This document shows, piece after piece, positions 9,895-19,020 of a stretch of DNA of 64,000 nucleotides. The notes below the pieces were generated by a model. The model was not told where the DNA came from. It saw nothing but the letters and a program-made list of their open reading frames with translations, and did no database searches. Numbering within the stretch: position 1 is the first letter of the stretch; the number at the start of each line of letters is the position of its first letter. The DNA comes from Paenibacillus auburnensis (GTDB taxonomy: Bacteria; Bacillota; Bacilli; Paenibacillales; Paenibacillaceae): the NCBI RefSeq assembly GCF_927798115.1, contig NZ_CAKMMG010000001.1, forward strand, positions 2,541,399-2,605,398, read 5' to 3'. A program made the translations under genes and the position numbers.

Positions 9895-11055
9895 TTATCC
9901 GATCTTCCAGGCTAGACGGTTGCAATATTCGGCAATTTCGTCAGCCGGAACCTCTTTGGTGCTCAGGATCAATTCCAGCAGAGACAGTGTCTGCCTGATA
10001 TCCTCCGGCGAAGCCTCCTTGCCGATTTGCGACTTGATGCGGTTATAGCCGCTCATGACGATATTGTCATAGGCTTCGGCATCCGTGCCGTTATTTTTGG
10101 TGGAGACAATAATGCCGAGCGCTCGGGAGAACACATCATAATGCCGGTTGACTTCAATATCATCCTTCAGCTCTGTACGCAGCAGGCTGATGGTCTCTTC
10201 ACTATGGAAGGCAAATACCCCGTCCAGGGATTTGAACATCTTGACGAACATCCCGTTTGGCGACAGATCTACGAAGAGCTGCACGCCCTTGCTGAGCGCA
10301 TAATCCACCGACGGCTTCCAGCGGACCGGACTGACCATTTGTGCGGCAATTTCTCCACGGATATTTGTGAAATCATACAGCTCTGCGCTCTTATTGCTGA
10401 TCACCTGTGTCTGTAGTCTGGTGCTGAAGGACAGCCCGTCAAGCTGCTCATAGACCTGTTCTGCCGCTTCCTTCATATAAGGAGTATGGAAGGCTCCGTT
10501 CACGCCGAGCATCACGCCTTCGAGCTGGTGGTGTTTGACGAATTCCTGAATGGCCTGCCTGGTACCGGAAATTACAGTCTGCAGCTCTGAGTTCAGATTG
10601 GCCGCATAGACTTCATCCCAGCCGGCTGCCAGCGCCTCGACCTGCTCAGGTGCGGCGAATACCGCCATCATTCCGAGGCTCTCCTGCTGCTCGATCGCCG
10701 CTTTCATTGCCTTCCCGCGGATATCCACCAGCTGCAGCCCTTCTTCGTAGCTCACAGCCCCGGCAATGGTCAGCGCGGTAAGCTCTCCCAGACTGTGGCC
10801 AAGCACATAGCTGGGATACAATCCAATCTGCTGTTTGTATAACTGATACATGCACATGGAGCCGACATAAGTGGCGAGCTGCGCTTTATGTGTGTCTTTG
10901 CTCAGATCGGAGGTCAGCCATTCCGAAACCGGATAGCCCAGCTGCCGTTCTGCCGTTTCAATAAGGCCGCGGGCTTCCGGGGATTCCAGCCAGAGCTCTT
11001 TTACCTGTTCCGTAAACCTTGTTCCCTGTCCGGGCAACAGTAATGCAATATTCAT
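9895..11055 (-). CDS. Free-standing malonyl-CoA:ACP acyltransferase (trans-AT)
   Basis: A 386-residue FabD-type acyltransferase. It shows GQGTR at 9-13, nucleophile Ser88 in GHSLGE, Arg114 in the RGKAM segment that normally binds the malonyl carboxylate, and His190 in GAFHTP. This supports malonyl-CoA as substrate. It would load the ACPs of the two AT-less synthases downstream in the operon. After the AT core (about 290 residues) there is an 80-90 residue C-terminal extension, as in the discrete FenF-type ATs of Bacillus hybrid PKS/NRPS clusters; its role is unknown. The start has a strong site (AAAGGAGG, 8 bases to ATG). The gene abuts the C-carrier gene, with no gap. Confidence 0.94.
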   Translation of the reverse strand: MNIALLLPGQGTRFTEQVKELWLESPEARGLIETAERQLGYPVSEWLTSDLSKDTHKAQLATYVGSMCMYQLYKQQIGLYPSYVLGHSLGELTALTIAGAVSYEEGLQLVDIRGKAMKAAIEQQESLGMMAVFAAPEQVEALAAGWDEVYAANLNSELQTVISGTRQAIQEFVKHHQLEGVMLGVNGAFHTPYMKEAAEQVYEQLDGLSFSTRLQTQVISNKSAELYDFTNIRGEIAAQMVSPVRWKPSVDYALSKGVQLFVDLSPNGMFVKMFKSLDGVFAFHSEETISLLRTELKDDIEVNRHYDVFSRALGIIVSTKNNGTDAEAYDNIVMSGYNRIKSQIGKEASPEDIRQTLSLLELILSTKEVPADEIAEYCNRLAWKIG

Positions 11056-12546
11056 TTATTTAGCCTCCTTTAGATGGTCCATAATTTTTCCGGCCAGCAG
11101 TTCCGCCGTATGATAGTTGAAGAAATCCGAGATTTTGAGATTGATATTGAAGGATTCCCTGATTCTTTTCTTGAACTTCACCAGCAGGAGCGAGTCCATG
11201 CCGAGATCGAAAAAGCTTACATTTGCCTGCACTCCCGCCTCCCCCAGCAGGGTGGATACGATTCCGGCGACCTCGTCGTAAATCCTTCCGCCCGGTGTTT
11301 CCGGGGCAGATTCACCGCCATGCTCCTCTTCCTTCGCAGTGAGCGATACTAAATCGTCAACCCGTAATCCGCCGCCGGCATTCGCATACAGCTTCTGAAG
11401 AATGGAGTGGAACAGATCCAGCAGTGCCTGCAGATCCGTAAGTCCGTATTCGCTGGAGATGATGCTGATCTCCCAGTCATCTCCCGTCTTGTATACGGAG
11501 AAATGGAGACCATATTTCTCGTCGCGGTAGCCGTGGGCCTCCTCCAGCTGAATGCCGTGGGCCTCATTTAAGGTTTTGGCGATCAGGCTGCCGGATTTAT
11601 AATCAAAAATAATATCTCTGAAAATATTCATGCTGCTCATCCCCTCCGTGCGGATCAGCTCATCGTAATAATCACGTCCGGCGAAGCTTGCGAAAATCCG
11701 GCTCTGAATGCCGGCAATGAGCTGATCCGTCTCTGTCCCGAGCTCTTCCTCCAGCTCTATTCCAAACGGAATCAGCTGGACGAAATTGCCGAGCGCCTTG
11801 TAATTCCGGGGGTCTCTGCCCAGGTAGGGATAGGCCAGATATACGGTGCCGCTATGCAGAAAGTGGGCCAGACTGAGCGAGAAGGCGGTCAGTGCCACCG
11901 CGAAATCCGAATGGCGTTTGGCCGGGCTGCCGTCCAGTCTGAAGCGCTCGTTCAGGTAATGAATTTCACTGTTCTGTCTGCCCAGCAGTTTGCTCTTGAA
12001 CGGGGCATACTTCCCGAAGCTGAGGGTCGGGCCCCCGCTGCCTTCTACCTGCAGGCTTCCCTGCGGAGCCTCCTCCAGCAGCGGCGGATACAGCTGCGAG
12101 ACGGCCGGTTCCCCGGACAGATAGGCCTGGGTAAGCTCCTGCAGAAACAGATTCATACTGAATCCGTCGAGAAGAACATGGTGGGCATTGATAAACAGAT
12201 AATCACCGGGCTCATCCAGAACCCTGCAGATCACGAATCGTACCAGCGCACGGTCTCTGATCGTAATCAAATGCTCGCTGATGAGACGATCCTTGTCCAG
12301 ATGCTCAAAGGTTCTAACCTCAATCGTCGGCGGTTCATTCCGGGTTCTTTTATGAATCTCCGAGTGTATTTCATATGAGGTCCGGAACAGCTCGAAATCC
12401 TCCATATAGCGGGTCAGCAGATTATACATTCTGGGAATGTTGAGCCCTTCGGCGAACCTCACAAACAGCGGAATATTATAGGCCGTCGGACTAAGCAGGC
12501 AGCTGCTTACGATCCTCTTCTCAGTACTGCTAACCATTGCTGACAT
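11056..12546 (-). CDS. NRPS condensation domain with C-terminal carrier domain
   Basis: A 496-residue two-domain protein. The condensation domain holds an intact HHVLLDG motif near residues 122-128. The C-terminal 80 residues form a carrier domain with a phosphopantetheine Ser in GMDSLL. There is no adenylation domain, so the carrier must be charged by another protein or receive a chain. The ATG at 12546 lies inside the 3' end of the A-PCP gene (17-base overlap); a second in-frame ATG 9 bases on is an alternative start. Expected to join an upstream acyl or peptidyl carrier to its own carrier before chain transfer to the PKS proteins; the order is inferred from gene order only. Confidence 0.88.
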   Translation of the reverse strand: MSAMVSSTEKRIVSSCLLSPTAYNIPLFVRFAEGLNIPRMYNLLTRYMEDFELFRTSYEIHSEIHKRTRNEPPTIEVRTFEHLDKDRLISEHLITIRDRALVRFVICRVLDEPGDYLFINAHHVLLDGFSMNLFLQELTQAYLSGEPAVSQLYPPLLEEAPQGSLQVEGSGGPTLSFGKYAPFKSKLLGRQNSEIHYLNERFRLDGSPAKRHSDFAVALTAFSLSLAHFLHSGTVYLAYPYLGRDPRNYKALGNFVQLIPFGIELEEELGTETDQLIAGIQSRIFASFAGRDYYDELIRTEGMSSMNIFRDIIFDYKSGSLIAKTLNEAHGIQLEEAHGYRDEKYGLHFSVYKTGDDWEISIISSEYGLTDLQALLDLFHSILQKLYANAGGGLRVDDLVSLTAKEEEHGGESAPETPGGRIYDEVAGIVSTLLGEAGVQANVSFFDLGMDSLLLVKFKKRIRESFNINLKISDFFNYHTAELLAGKIMDHLKEAK

Positions 12547-14110
12547 TGTCCGCGATCTCTCCTATAGTTCTGCTGAACAGCGTGTCGAGATCCAGCTGAT
12601 ACCCCTTGCTTCCCAGCTGCCAGATGATTTCCATCGCCTTGATGGAATCCCCGCCCACATCCAGGAACGTCTGCTCTGCGGTTAATTCGCTGCTCAGCAC
12701 ACTCGTCATCACCTTCATAATTTCATTCCGGCTATCATTGGCCTTACAATTGCCACTTATGATCTCCTGGATGTCCGTCTTGCCGTTCGTATTCATAGGA
12801 ATAATATCCACCACCTTTACTGTAGGAACCATATATTCAGGCAGCCGGCTTCTGAGATGGCCCCGCAGCTGCTCCAGATTGACCTGATCCTTCACGTAGA
12901 GCGTCAGCCGTTTACCGTCATAATGCGCCAGACAATCCTTTTGCAGGCCGAAGTCATAGGCACATTTCTCCACTTCCCCCAGCTCAATGCGGTAGCCGGA
13001 GATTTTGACCTGCCTGTCCTTACGTTCGACGTAGACAATCTCACCAGCATCATTTAGGTACACGGCATCACCGGTACGGTAAAAGCGTTCTCCATCCTGC
13101 TGAAGCAGGACGCTGCGGCTGGCCTCCTCATCTCCGAGATAGCCGCGCATCACACCGGAATCCGCAATCAGAAGCTCTCCTTGCTGCCCTTGCGGCACCT
13201 GAAGGTTATTGTCGTCCGCAATCATGAACGTTCCCTGGTCAAACAGTCTGCCGATCGGCATATCTTGTTCAGCACCCGTGACTTTGTGGAAGGTGGCAAA
13301 AACGGTCGTCTCCGTAGGTCCGTATACATGCAGTACGGTGCAGTGCCGGGCCGCTTCCTGCAGATGATGCACCGAGCAACGCTCACCGCCGGTGAGAACC
13401 AGCGACACCTTCCTGAACAGCTCCGGGGCCTCATCGACATACAGATTGAACAGCCGTGTAGTCAGAAACAGGGTGTCGATACCGCTGAACCTTTCAGGTA
13501 CATTGTCGCAATCCAGGCTGTCATCTTTACTGATCAGCTTCAGCGTCATACCGTTCAGCAGCCCGCCAAAAATCTCATACACCGAGGCATCGAATTCCAG
13601 CGGAGCCAGCTGGCCCATTATATTGCCGCTGTAGAAGCTGGGTTCATTCACAATTTTGCCGATGGAGTGATCTTCAATGGCTACTGCCTTCGGCTCTCCC
13701 GTTGAGCCTGAGGTGAAGATAATGTATAGCAGGCTGTCCGGGTTTCTTACCGCTTCCGGAAGCTCGTCTGCATTGCCGCCGTCTGCCCAGTCTACCTGAT
13801 GCACACTAAGCTTGGCCTGAACCAGCGCCTTCATCTTCTCCTTGCGGTAATCCGGATAAGCTTCAGGGATGACACAATATGCGGCTCCCGCCCGGATGGT
13901 GCCGATCATGAGCGTAATAGCTTCGATTCTGCTGACGCATTCGATGGCGACCACATCCCCTTCACCGACCCCCTGCCTGCGCAGACCGGCGGCAATCCCG
14001 CGGGTTAGCTCGTCCAGCTGCTGATAGGTAAGGGTGCGGGTATCGTCCAGAATCGCCTCTTTACTCTGGTATATATTAAATTTTTTGTTAAATATTTCTG
14101 ATAAATTCAT
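12530..14110 (-). CDS. NRPS adenylation domain with peptidyl carrier protein
   Basis: A 526-residue A-PCP protein, the only adenylation enzyme in the window. Core motifs are clear: FTSGSTGEPKA (A3), YGPTETT (A5), YRTGD (A7), KISGYRIELGEVE (A8) and NTNGKTD (A10, with the catalytic Lys). The PCP has GGDSIKA. It activates an amino or other carboxylic acid as its adenylate and loads the PCP. In the binding pocket the DASVYE stretch gives Asp235, Ala236 and Tyr239 by GrsA numbering; the remaining pocket residues I cannot assign safely, so I do not predict the substrate beyond an alpha-amino acid. Good ribosome site (GGGGG, 6 bases from ATG). It lies 10 bases after the lone C gene. Confidence 0.93.
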   Translation of the reverse strand: MNLSEIFNKKFNIYQSKEAILDDTRTLTYQQLDELTRGIAAGLRRQGVGEGDVVAIECVSRIEAITLMIGTIRAGAAYCVIPEAYPDYRKEKMKALVQAKLSVHQVDWADGGNADELPEAVRNPDSLLYIIFTSGSTGEPKAVAIEDHSIGKIVNEPSFYSGNIMGQLAPLEFDASVYEIFGGLLNGMTLKLISKDDSLDCDNVPERFSGIDTLFLTTRLFNLYVDEAPELFRKVSLVLTGGERCSVHHLQEAARHCTVLHVYGPTETTVFATFHKVTGAEQDMPIGRLFDQGTFMIADDNNLQVPQGQQGELLIADSGVMRGYLGDEEASRSVLLQQDGERFYRTGDAVYLNDAGEIVYVERKDRQVKISGYRIELGEVEKCAYDFGLQKDCLAHYDGKRLTLYVKDQVNLEQLRGHLRSRLPEYMVPTVKVVDIIPMNTNGKTDIQEIISGNCKANDSRNEIMKVMTSVLSSELTAEQTFLDVGGDSIKAMEIIWQLGSKGYQLDLDTLFSRTIGEIADNVSNG

Positions 14111-14120
14111 ATTGAGCCCC

Positions 14121-15302
14121 CTATTCTGCTAAATGATCAAGCCTGGTGCCGAATTCGCTGATGATTGCAGAAATCTGTTCTTCCGTATATTTAGCCTTGC
14201 TGTATTCTGCTTCAATCCCATTCTCCTGGCGGTAACAATACACCCGGATGTAGAGCTGGAACTTGCACATCCTGTCCGCCGGGATATACCGGAAATGCCT
14301 GAACATATCCTCTTCATAAGAGTACATCACCGGATATTCGGTCATTCCCGGCAGCTCATTGCTGCGGTTCATCAGCGTCTGAAGATTATCCCGGTGGATC
14401 GTTCTGATCCTGTCCTCCGTTGTCCCGGTTGCTTGCATCCGCTTCGGCATCAGCCGTACGTAACAGCCTGCCTCCGTGAAATTCCCCAGGCTCATGCGCC
14501 AGTTGCCAATGGTGCCATAGGTATCTCCGCTGCAGCAGCGGCTCAGCACTTCCTCCAGCACGCCTTGAAAAACGGCGTTTTTGGTTACGTTCAGCTGCTT
14601 GGCCAGCCGCTGAACGGCCTCCTGCCGGTTATTATCCAGCGGAACCGTAAGCCTTCCGACACCTGGGACCGGCTTGTCCTGCAGCTCAGGCAGCTTCAGC
14701 AGTCTGCCCGATGCTTCCGGTGCGCTGAAGTTATCCCGCTGCAGTTCGCAGATTCTGCGGTAGCTGGACAATGGAAGCGAAGCCTGCGGCGGAACCTCCT
14801 GCCCTTCCAGCAGCCTGCCGGTAAAATCCTGTTCAAACCGGCGGATCCCCAGCCCGTCAATCACGATATGGTGAAACTCTACCCAGAGATACCGCTCATC
14901 CCGCCATTCCAGAAAGGCCAGACGCCATGGATAATCCGCGCTCAGATCAATGCCTGCCAGCAGGCTCCGGATATAATCGTCAGGCGGTTCATTGATCCTG
15001 ACAGACTCCACAATAAACTCTTCCGCCTGCAGCGGAGTATAACGCTGATAAAATTTCCGCAGCTGCGGCTCATACGTATATTTCACCTGCAGCGTCTTGT
15101 GCGCCTTGAACGCCGCATATAAGGCTTCCTTCACAGCTGCATAGCTGATTCCGGGTTCCAGCGGGTATAGCAGCGGCAGACGGTAGATCGGCAGCTTGTT
15201 GCAGATGAACATTTTCCGCTGAATGGAGGTCAGCTCACTGCTCTCCTCCCAGGCTTCCTGGCGGTCAGCCAAGGGTGCATAATCAAGCATGCTCCGCTTC
15301 AC
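14121..15302 (-). CDS. Stand-alone condensation-domain protein
   Basis: A 393-residue protein of the condensation/acyltransferase superfamily with nothing attached. The catalytic motif FHHIVIDG is intact near residues 144-151, which supports amide- or ester-forming activity on carrier-bound substrates. Start is uncertain: the longest form uses GTG at 15302 inside the end of the preceding gene, while an ATG at 15290 (MLDYA) sits within a shorter overlap; neither has a strong ribosome site, which fits translational coupling. Free C domains act in trans with partners on other proteins, consistent with the split architecture of this operon. Acceptor and donor cannot be read from the sequence. Confidence 0.85.
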   Translation of the reverse strand: MKRSMLDYAPLADRQEAWEESSELTSIQRKMFICNKLPIYRLPLLYPLEPGISYAAVKEALYAAFKAHKTLQVKYTYEPQLRKFYQRYTPLQAEEFIVESVRINEPPDDYIRSLLAGIDLSADYPWRLAFLEWRDERYLWVEFHHIVIDGLGIRRFEQDFTGRLLEGQEVPPQASLPLSSYRRICELQRDNFSAPEASGRLLKLPELQDKPVPGVGRLTVPLDNNRQEAVQRLAKQLNVTKNAVFQGVLEEVLSRCCSGDTYGTIGNWRMSLGNFTEAGCYVRLMPKRMQATGTTEDRIRTIHRDNLQTLMNRSNELPGMTEYPVMYSYEEDMFRHFRYIPADRMCKFQLYIRVYCYRQENGIEAEYSKAKYTEEQISAIISEFGTRLDHLAE

Positions 15303-17880
15303 CTGCCTTCCCAGTCAGCTCTTGTACTGCGGCGTGCACATCACGGACAATCTGTGCCTCTTCCGCCGGATTATAAATCTGATCATCGATATACAGGCTT
15401 AACCGGCATTCTGCGGCGGACAGCTCCAGGTTCATCAGAATCTGGAACTTGGACATCCCTGCGAACTCCAGCGTCCGGTCAAATAATGTACCTTCGCTGC
15501 TGCCTGCAACCAGCGTCTGAAACACGATTGAAGGGAATTCAAGGGTAAATCCGGCGCTGTTCAAATCGTAAATCGATGCCGCCTGATACCGGTGTGCCGT
15601 AGCCAGGCTCTCCCGGAGGACTTCCTCGTCTGCCACGTTGAAGAAGACTGGCAGCACCCTGGCAAAGGAATGGATGACTTTCGTCGCGCCTGGTATCACC
15701 CTGCCGTGGTATACCGCACCTACATAACCTTGTGTATGATTGAAAGCCAGCGCCAAACGGTTTGTTATGTATGTAAGCAATCTGTGTTCCGTCTCGGAAT
15801 AGGGGGCCTTTTCCACTTGAAAAGCAAACTCATGAACATGATAGCTTCCCTTGGTCAGCATCGGCTTGCCCTGGCTTGGATAGGCGTTGTAACGGAGGAG
15901 CGGTTGCCAGCCCTGTACGGCATCGCCGATTGCCGCTTCATAGCTTCCGGCAATTTGCGCGTACTGGACATAATCTACAGGCCGGCCATTGAAGCTGTCC
16001 TCGATCTGGCGAAGTAGCACGGCAAGCCCTACCTGATCGATCAGTATGTGATGCATATTAAGATACAGGTAGGTCTCTTGCGTGGAGAGCACCGTGAGCA
16101 GCCGGATGTCCCACAGCCTTGCACCGCCCTGCAGGCGGAATCCGCTGCTAATAGTGTTCAGCTGTTCCAGATCAGCCACTGTGAGTTGCTCGATTTCAAC
16201 ATGCCGGTCGGCTTTAACCTTTCCCGACACCTCACCGCCAGCATAGGAATATTCGGTGAAGAATACATCGTTGCATGCAATGACATGCTCGATTACCGCC
16301 TGGAGGGCAATTAATTCTGCTGTACCCTGCTCCGAAATCCGGTACGCATATTTCACATCGTACATATTCGAATCTGTAAACCGGAAGCTGTCAATGAACA
16401 GCACCTTCATAAAGTTCGGACATACATATTCATCCGGTTCCCGTCCACCCATGTGCAGCGGAACCGCAGTGCCAACCTTGCCGAGAATCAGCTGCTTCAG
16501 CTCCCGGAGTGTTCCCGATGCATAAATATCCTGATAGCTGAGCTGGACACCAAGATGCTCATAAATATCTGTGATCATCCTGGCAATATCCATGGAAGAG
16601 ATGGAGGAGTTGAACAGGTTCTCATCCTCATCCACATCAGGGAACCAGTGGCTGCTCCTTTTGGGCTCAGCACTCCACTCGGTTGCCGCAGCAGTCTCCA
16701 TAATCACCAGCGGTGTGATCTGCGCCTTACCAGCCGGCTGGGACAGATCCAGCTGATCCAGCACCAGCAGCATTTCTTCCAGACCTTCACACAGGTGCTG
16801 CATGAAAGGCTGTTCATAACACACCTCATAATCCAGCTGCGTCTCGTATTCATTGAACTGCAGGTGGTTATTGTACTTGTGGAGATATTCGCCCAGTGCG
16901 AGCTGGGAGAACACCGCCGATTTCCGGTCCAGATCCGGCATCTTTGTATAGGATAAGACGTAATCATACCCGCGGTACCCGAGCAGCTCCATGTATTCCT
17001 CGTAGGATAGTGCGGCGGATCCGCTGATCGCATGAAACAATTCCTTGAAAATGCTCTGCGCATTGCCGGCGTAACTTAAGCTTTCGTCAATTTGCAGGAG
17101 CACTGGAGCAATGTCCGTAAAGTTCCCGATAACACCGGCCTGCTGGCGGTGATCCCGGCGGGACACCACCACGCCGACGAGGTTCTTCCGCTGCGGCGAC
17201 AGCAGGGCCAGAGCCAGCAGAATCACGCCGAAGCGGGTGACTTTCAGTTTGCCGGATAATGCGGCAGCTGCCTTAAATGCATCGGCAGAGAGCCGGTCCC
17301 GGCCATACACCGGTTCGGCATAGGGGCGGCAATCCTTATCCGTTCGGAGGAACTGCCTGATCTTGTCCGTGTATCCGTCGGCTACAGGTAGCGCCTTCCC
17401 CTGGCCTGCGGCCTCCCGGAAATAACTTCCCTCCTGAAACACCGGAGAATCCTTGGTCAGCAGCTCCCGTTCCAGACAATCCAGGAACAGATAAAGGGAG
17501 TCTCCGTCCATAATCAGATGATGCATCAGAAATTCAATGCAGCGCTCATCCTCTCTCAGGTAAAAGGCGGCTAACTGCTGCCCTTCAAAGATGGAGATTC
17601 TTTGGCCGCGGAGCGAAGTCCCGCTTCTATAATCCTTGAAGCCGCGGTCCACAGCAAAGAGGTACTGCCCTTCCTGTCTGACGATCCTGCCGCTAAAGGC
17701 CTCGGCTTCATTCATCACCCGCTGAACGGCCTGCTCCAGATCTGCCCTGCTCCACCGCTTGTCATAGTGAACCGAGAAATAAATTCCGTAATCCTTGTTA
17801 TGCTTCTCTGCATAAAGAATTTTCTGCTGCAGGGGTGTAAGCTCATAGTACCGTGTGCCGTTATCTGGCTCCACTATCAT
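15283..17880 (-). CDS. NRPS protein with two condensation domains flanking a carrier-like domain
   Basis: An 865-residue C-carrier-C protein. The first C domain (1-400) has HHLIMDG at 120-126. The second (about 490-850) has HHILIDQ at 610-616: the second His and the Asp are kept but the usual Gly is Gln. Between them (about 415-470) is a carrier-like helix bundle in which the usual GGDSL is replaced by SISSM; a Ser (429) aligns with the phosphopantetheine site but the preceding Gly and Asp are absent. There is no A domain. It is the first biosynthetic gene after the exporter genes. The start is ATG with GGAGGAGGGG upstream. Whether the carrier is modified is open. Confidence 0.85.
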   Translation of the reverse strand: MIVEPDNGTRYYELTPLQQKILYAEKHNKDYGIYFSVHYDKRWSRADLEQAVQRVMNEAEAFSGRIVRQEGQYLFAVDRGFKDYRSGTSLRGQRISIFEGQQLAAFYLREDERCIEFLMHHLIMDGDSLYLFLDCLERELLTKDSPVFQEGSYFREAAGQGKALPVADGYTDKIRQFLRTDKDCRPYAEPVYGRDRLSADAFKAAAALSGKLKVTRFGVILLALALLSPQRKNLVGVVVSRRDHRQQAGVIGNFTDIAPVLLQIDESLSYAGNAQSIFKELFHAISGSAALSYEEYMELLGYRGYDYVLSYTKMPDLDRKSAVFSQLALGEYLHKYNNHLQFNEYETQLDYEVCYEQPFMQHLCEGLEEMLLVLDQLDLSQPAGKAQITPLVIMETAAATEWSAEPKRSSHWFPDVDEDENLFNSSISSMDIARMITDIYEHLGVQLSYQDIYASGTLRELKQLILGKVGTAVPLHMGGREPDEYVCPNFMKVLFIDSFRFTDSNMYDVKYAYRISEQGTAELIALQAVIEHVIACNDVFFTEYSYAGGEVSGKVKADRHVEIEQLTVADLEQLNTISSGFRLQGGARLWDIRLLTVLSTQETYLYLNMHHILIDQVGLAVLLRQIEDSFNGRPVDYVQYAQIAGSYEAAIGDAVQGWQPLLRYNAYPSQGKPMLTKGSYHVHEFAFQVEKAPYSETEHRLLTYITNRLALAFNHTQGYVGAVYHGRVIPGATKVIHSFARVLPVFFNVADEEVLRESLATAHRYQAASIYDLNSAGFTLEFPSIVFQTLVAGSSEGTLFDRTLEFAGMSKFQILMNLELSAAECRLSLYIDDQIYNPAEEAQIVRDVHAAVQELTGKAGEAEHA

Positions 17881-17912
17881 AATGGTCCCCTCCTCCTTTC
17901 ACGGAAGCTGCT

Positions 17913-19019
17913 CTAAATATCCTGAGTCTTTACCCGGGTAAGCAGCAGGAAGATCACTGCCGCACAGCCCAGCAGGCTGATGAAATGGGTGGTTACGGCG
18001 CCGCTGCTTCCCGAGAACCCGCTGAACAATTCTGTATTCAGCTCCGTGATCCACCGGGTAGGCAGAATTCTGGCGAAGCGCTGCATCCCTTCGGGCATAA
18101 TGGAGCTGGGCCAGAGTGTTCCTCCGAGCATCGCCAGAGGCAGGGAGACTACCGTTACCAGCAGGCGGCCGGTGGATTGCTTGGTGGTACGGCTGACCAG
18201 CAGCAGGCCAATCCCTGCAGCGATCACATTCAGCAGGCCGTAAGCCAGGACCAGCAGCAGCAGATGGGAGGCAGACAGCTCCAGGTCAATTCCGAAAGCT
18301 CCGCTCATGAGCGCAATCATCAGCAGGAACTGGACGACACCGATTGCTGCGAATACGGAGACAGTCTGGAGATAATAGCTGAGCTTATTTTTTGCCGTCA
18401 GCAGGACCCGTTCTGTGGTCGAATGAACCTTATCGCCAAGGAACAGCAGCGTATTGGTCATTGTCAGGAACAGCATGATGAAGACAATCATGTTGAACGT
18501 ACTCGTCAGGACCACTGCGTGCGGATTGCCGAGAATACTCGGCTCCACCTTGATCGGTGCCGGGGAATCCTCCATAAGCTTCATATTCTGCTTGAAAGCT
18601 TCTGCATCCGGGGCATTTTTGGCCAGCGTCTGCAGGGAAGAGAAGACACTGTTCAGCTTCACTTCGAGTGATTTTGAATTGAAATTGGTTTCTTTGGCAT
18701 AGCTCTCAATCTTCATTCCATCCGGGCTGGCATATAATTCATCGGCCGTCTGGGAGAAGACAATTCCAAGATTGGCACTGCTCTTAATGGCACTGTCTGC
18801 GTCCTTCACATGAATCAGGGTCACATCCTGCTTTTCCAGCATGGCAGAGACATAAGAGTCAACCGCCGCATCCGGTGCATACAGGGCTAAGGTAACTTTG
18901 GTGGCATCGTTATATTGCGTGACTACCATAAAGGTAAAGAGGACCGGCAGCAGCACCATGAAAATAAGCGTCAGCCTTCTTTTCACGATCCGTTTTAAAT
19001 AGAGTTCAAAGATTCTCAT
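17913..19019 (-). CDS. ABC-2 type exporter permease
   Basis: A 368-residue membrane protein with the ABC-2 layout: one N-terminal transmembrane helix (about 17-35), a large extracytoplasmic loop of about 130 residues, then five or six helices in the C-terminal half. It follows a second permease by one base and an ATPase, giving the ATPase plus two permeases organisation of LnrLMN-type exporters that protect Bacillus from amphipathic polyketides. Likely role: export of, or self-protection from, the product of the operon. AAAGGAG precedes the ATG. The substrate is inferred from location only. Confidence 0.85.
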   Translation of the reverse strand: MRIFELYLKRIVKRRLTLIFMVLLPVLFTFMVVTQYNDATKVTLALYAPDAAVDSYVSAMLEKQDVTLIHVKDADSAIKSSANLGIVFSQTADELYASPDGMKIESYAKETNFNSKSLEVKLNSVFSSLQTLAKNAPDAEAFKQNMKLMEDSPAPIKVEPSILGNPHAVVLTSTFNMIVFIMLFLTMTNTLLFLGDKVHSTTERVLLTAKNKLSYYLQTVSVFAAIGVVQFLLMIALMSGAFGIDLELSASHLLLLVLAYGLLNVIAAGIGLLLVSRTTKQSTGRLLVTVVSLPLAMLGGTLWPSSIMPEGMQRFARILPTRWITELNTELFSGFSGSSGAVTTHFISLLGCAAVIFLLLTRVKTQDI

Positions 19020-19020
19020 C

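Noticed and set aside
12530..14110. Prediction of the amino acid activated by the A domain
   Set aside because: Only three pocket positions can be read with confidence by eye; the rest would be guesswork.
14133..15122. 329-codon plus-strand frame
   Set aside because: Antisense shadow of the stand-alone condensation gene, whose HHxxxDG motif and operon overlap support the minus strand.
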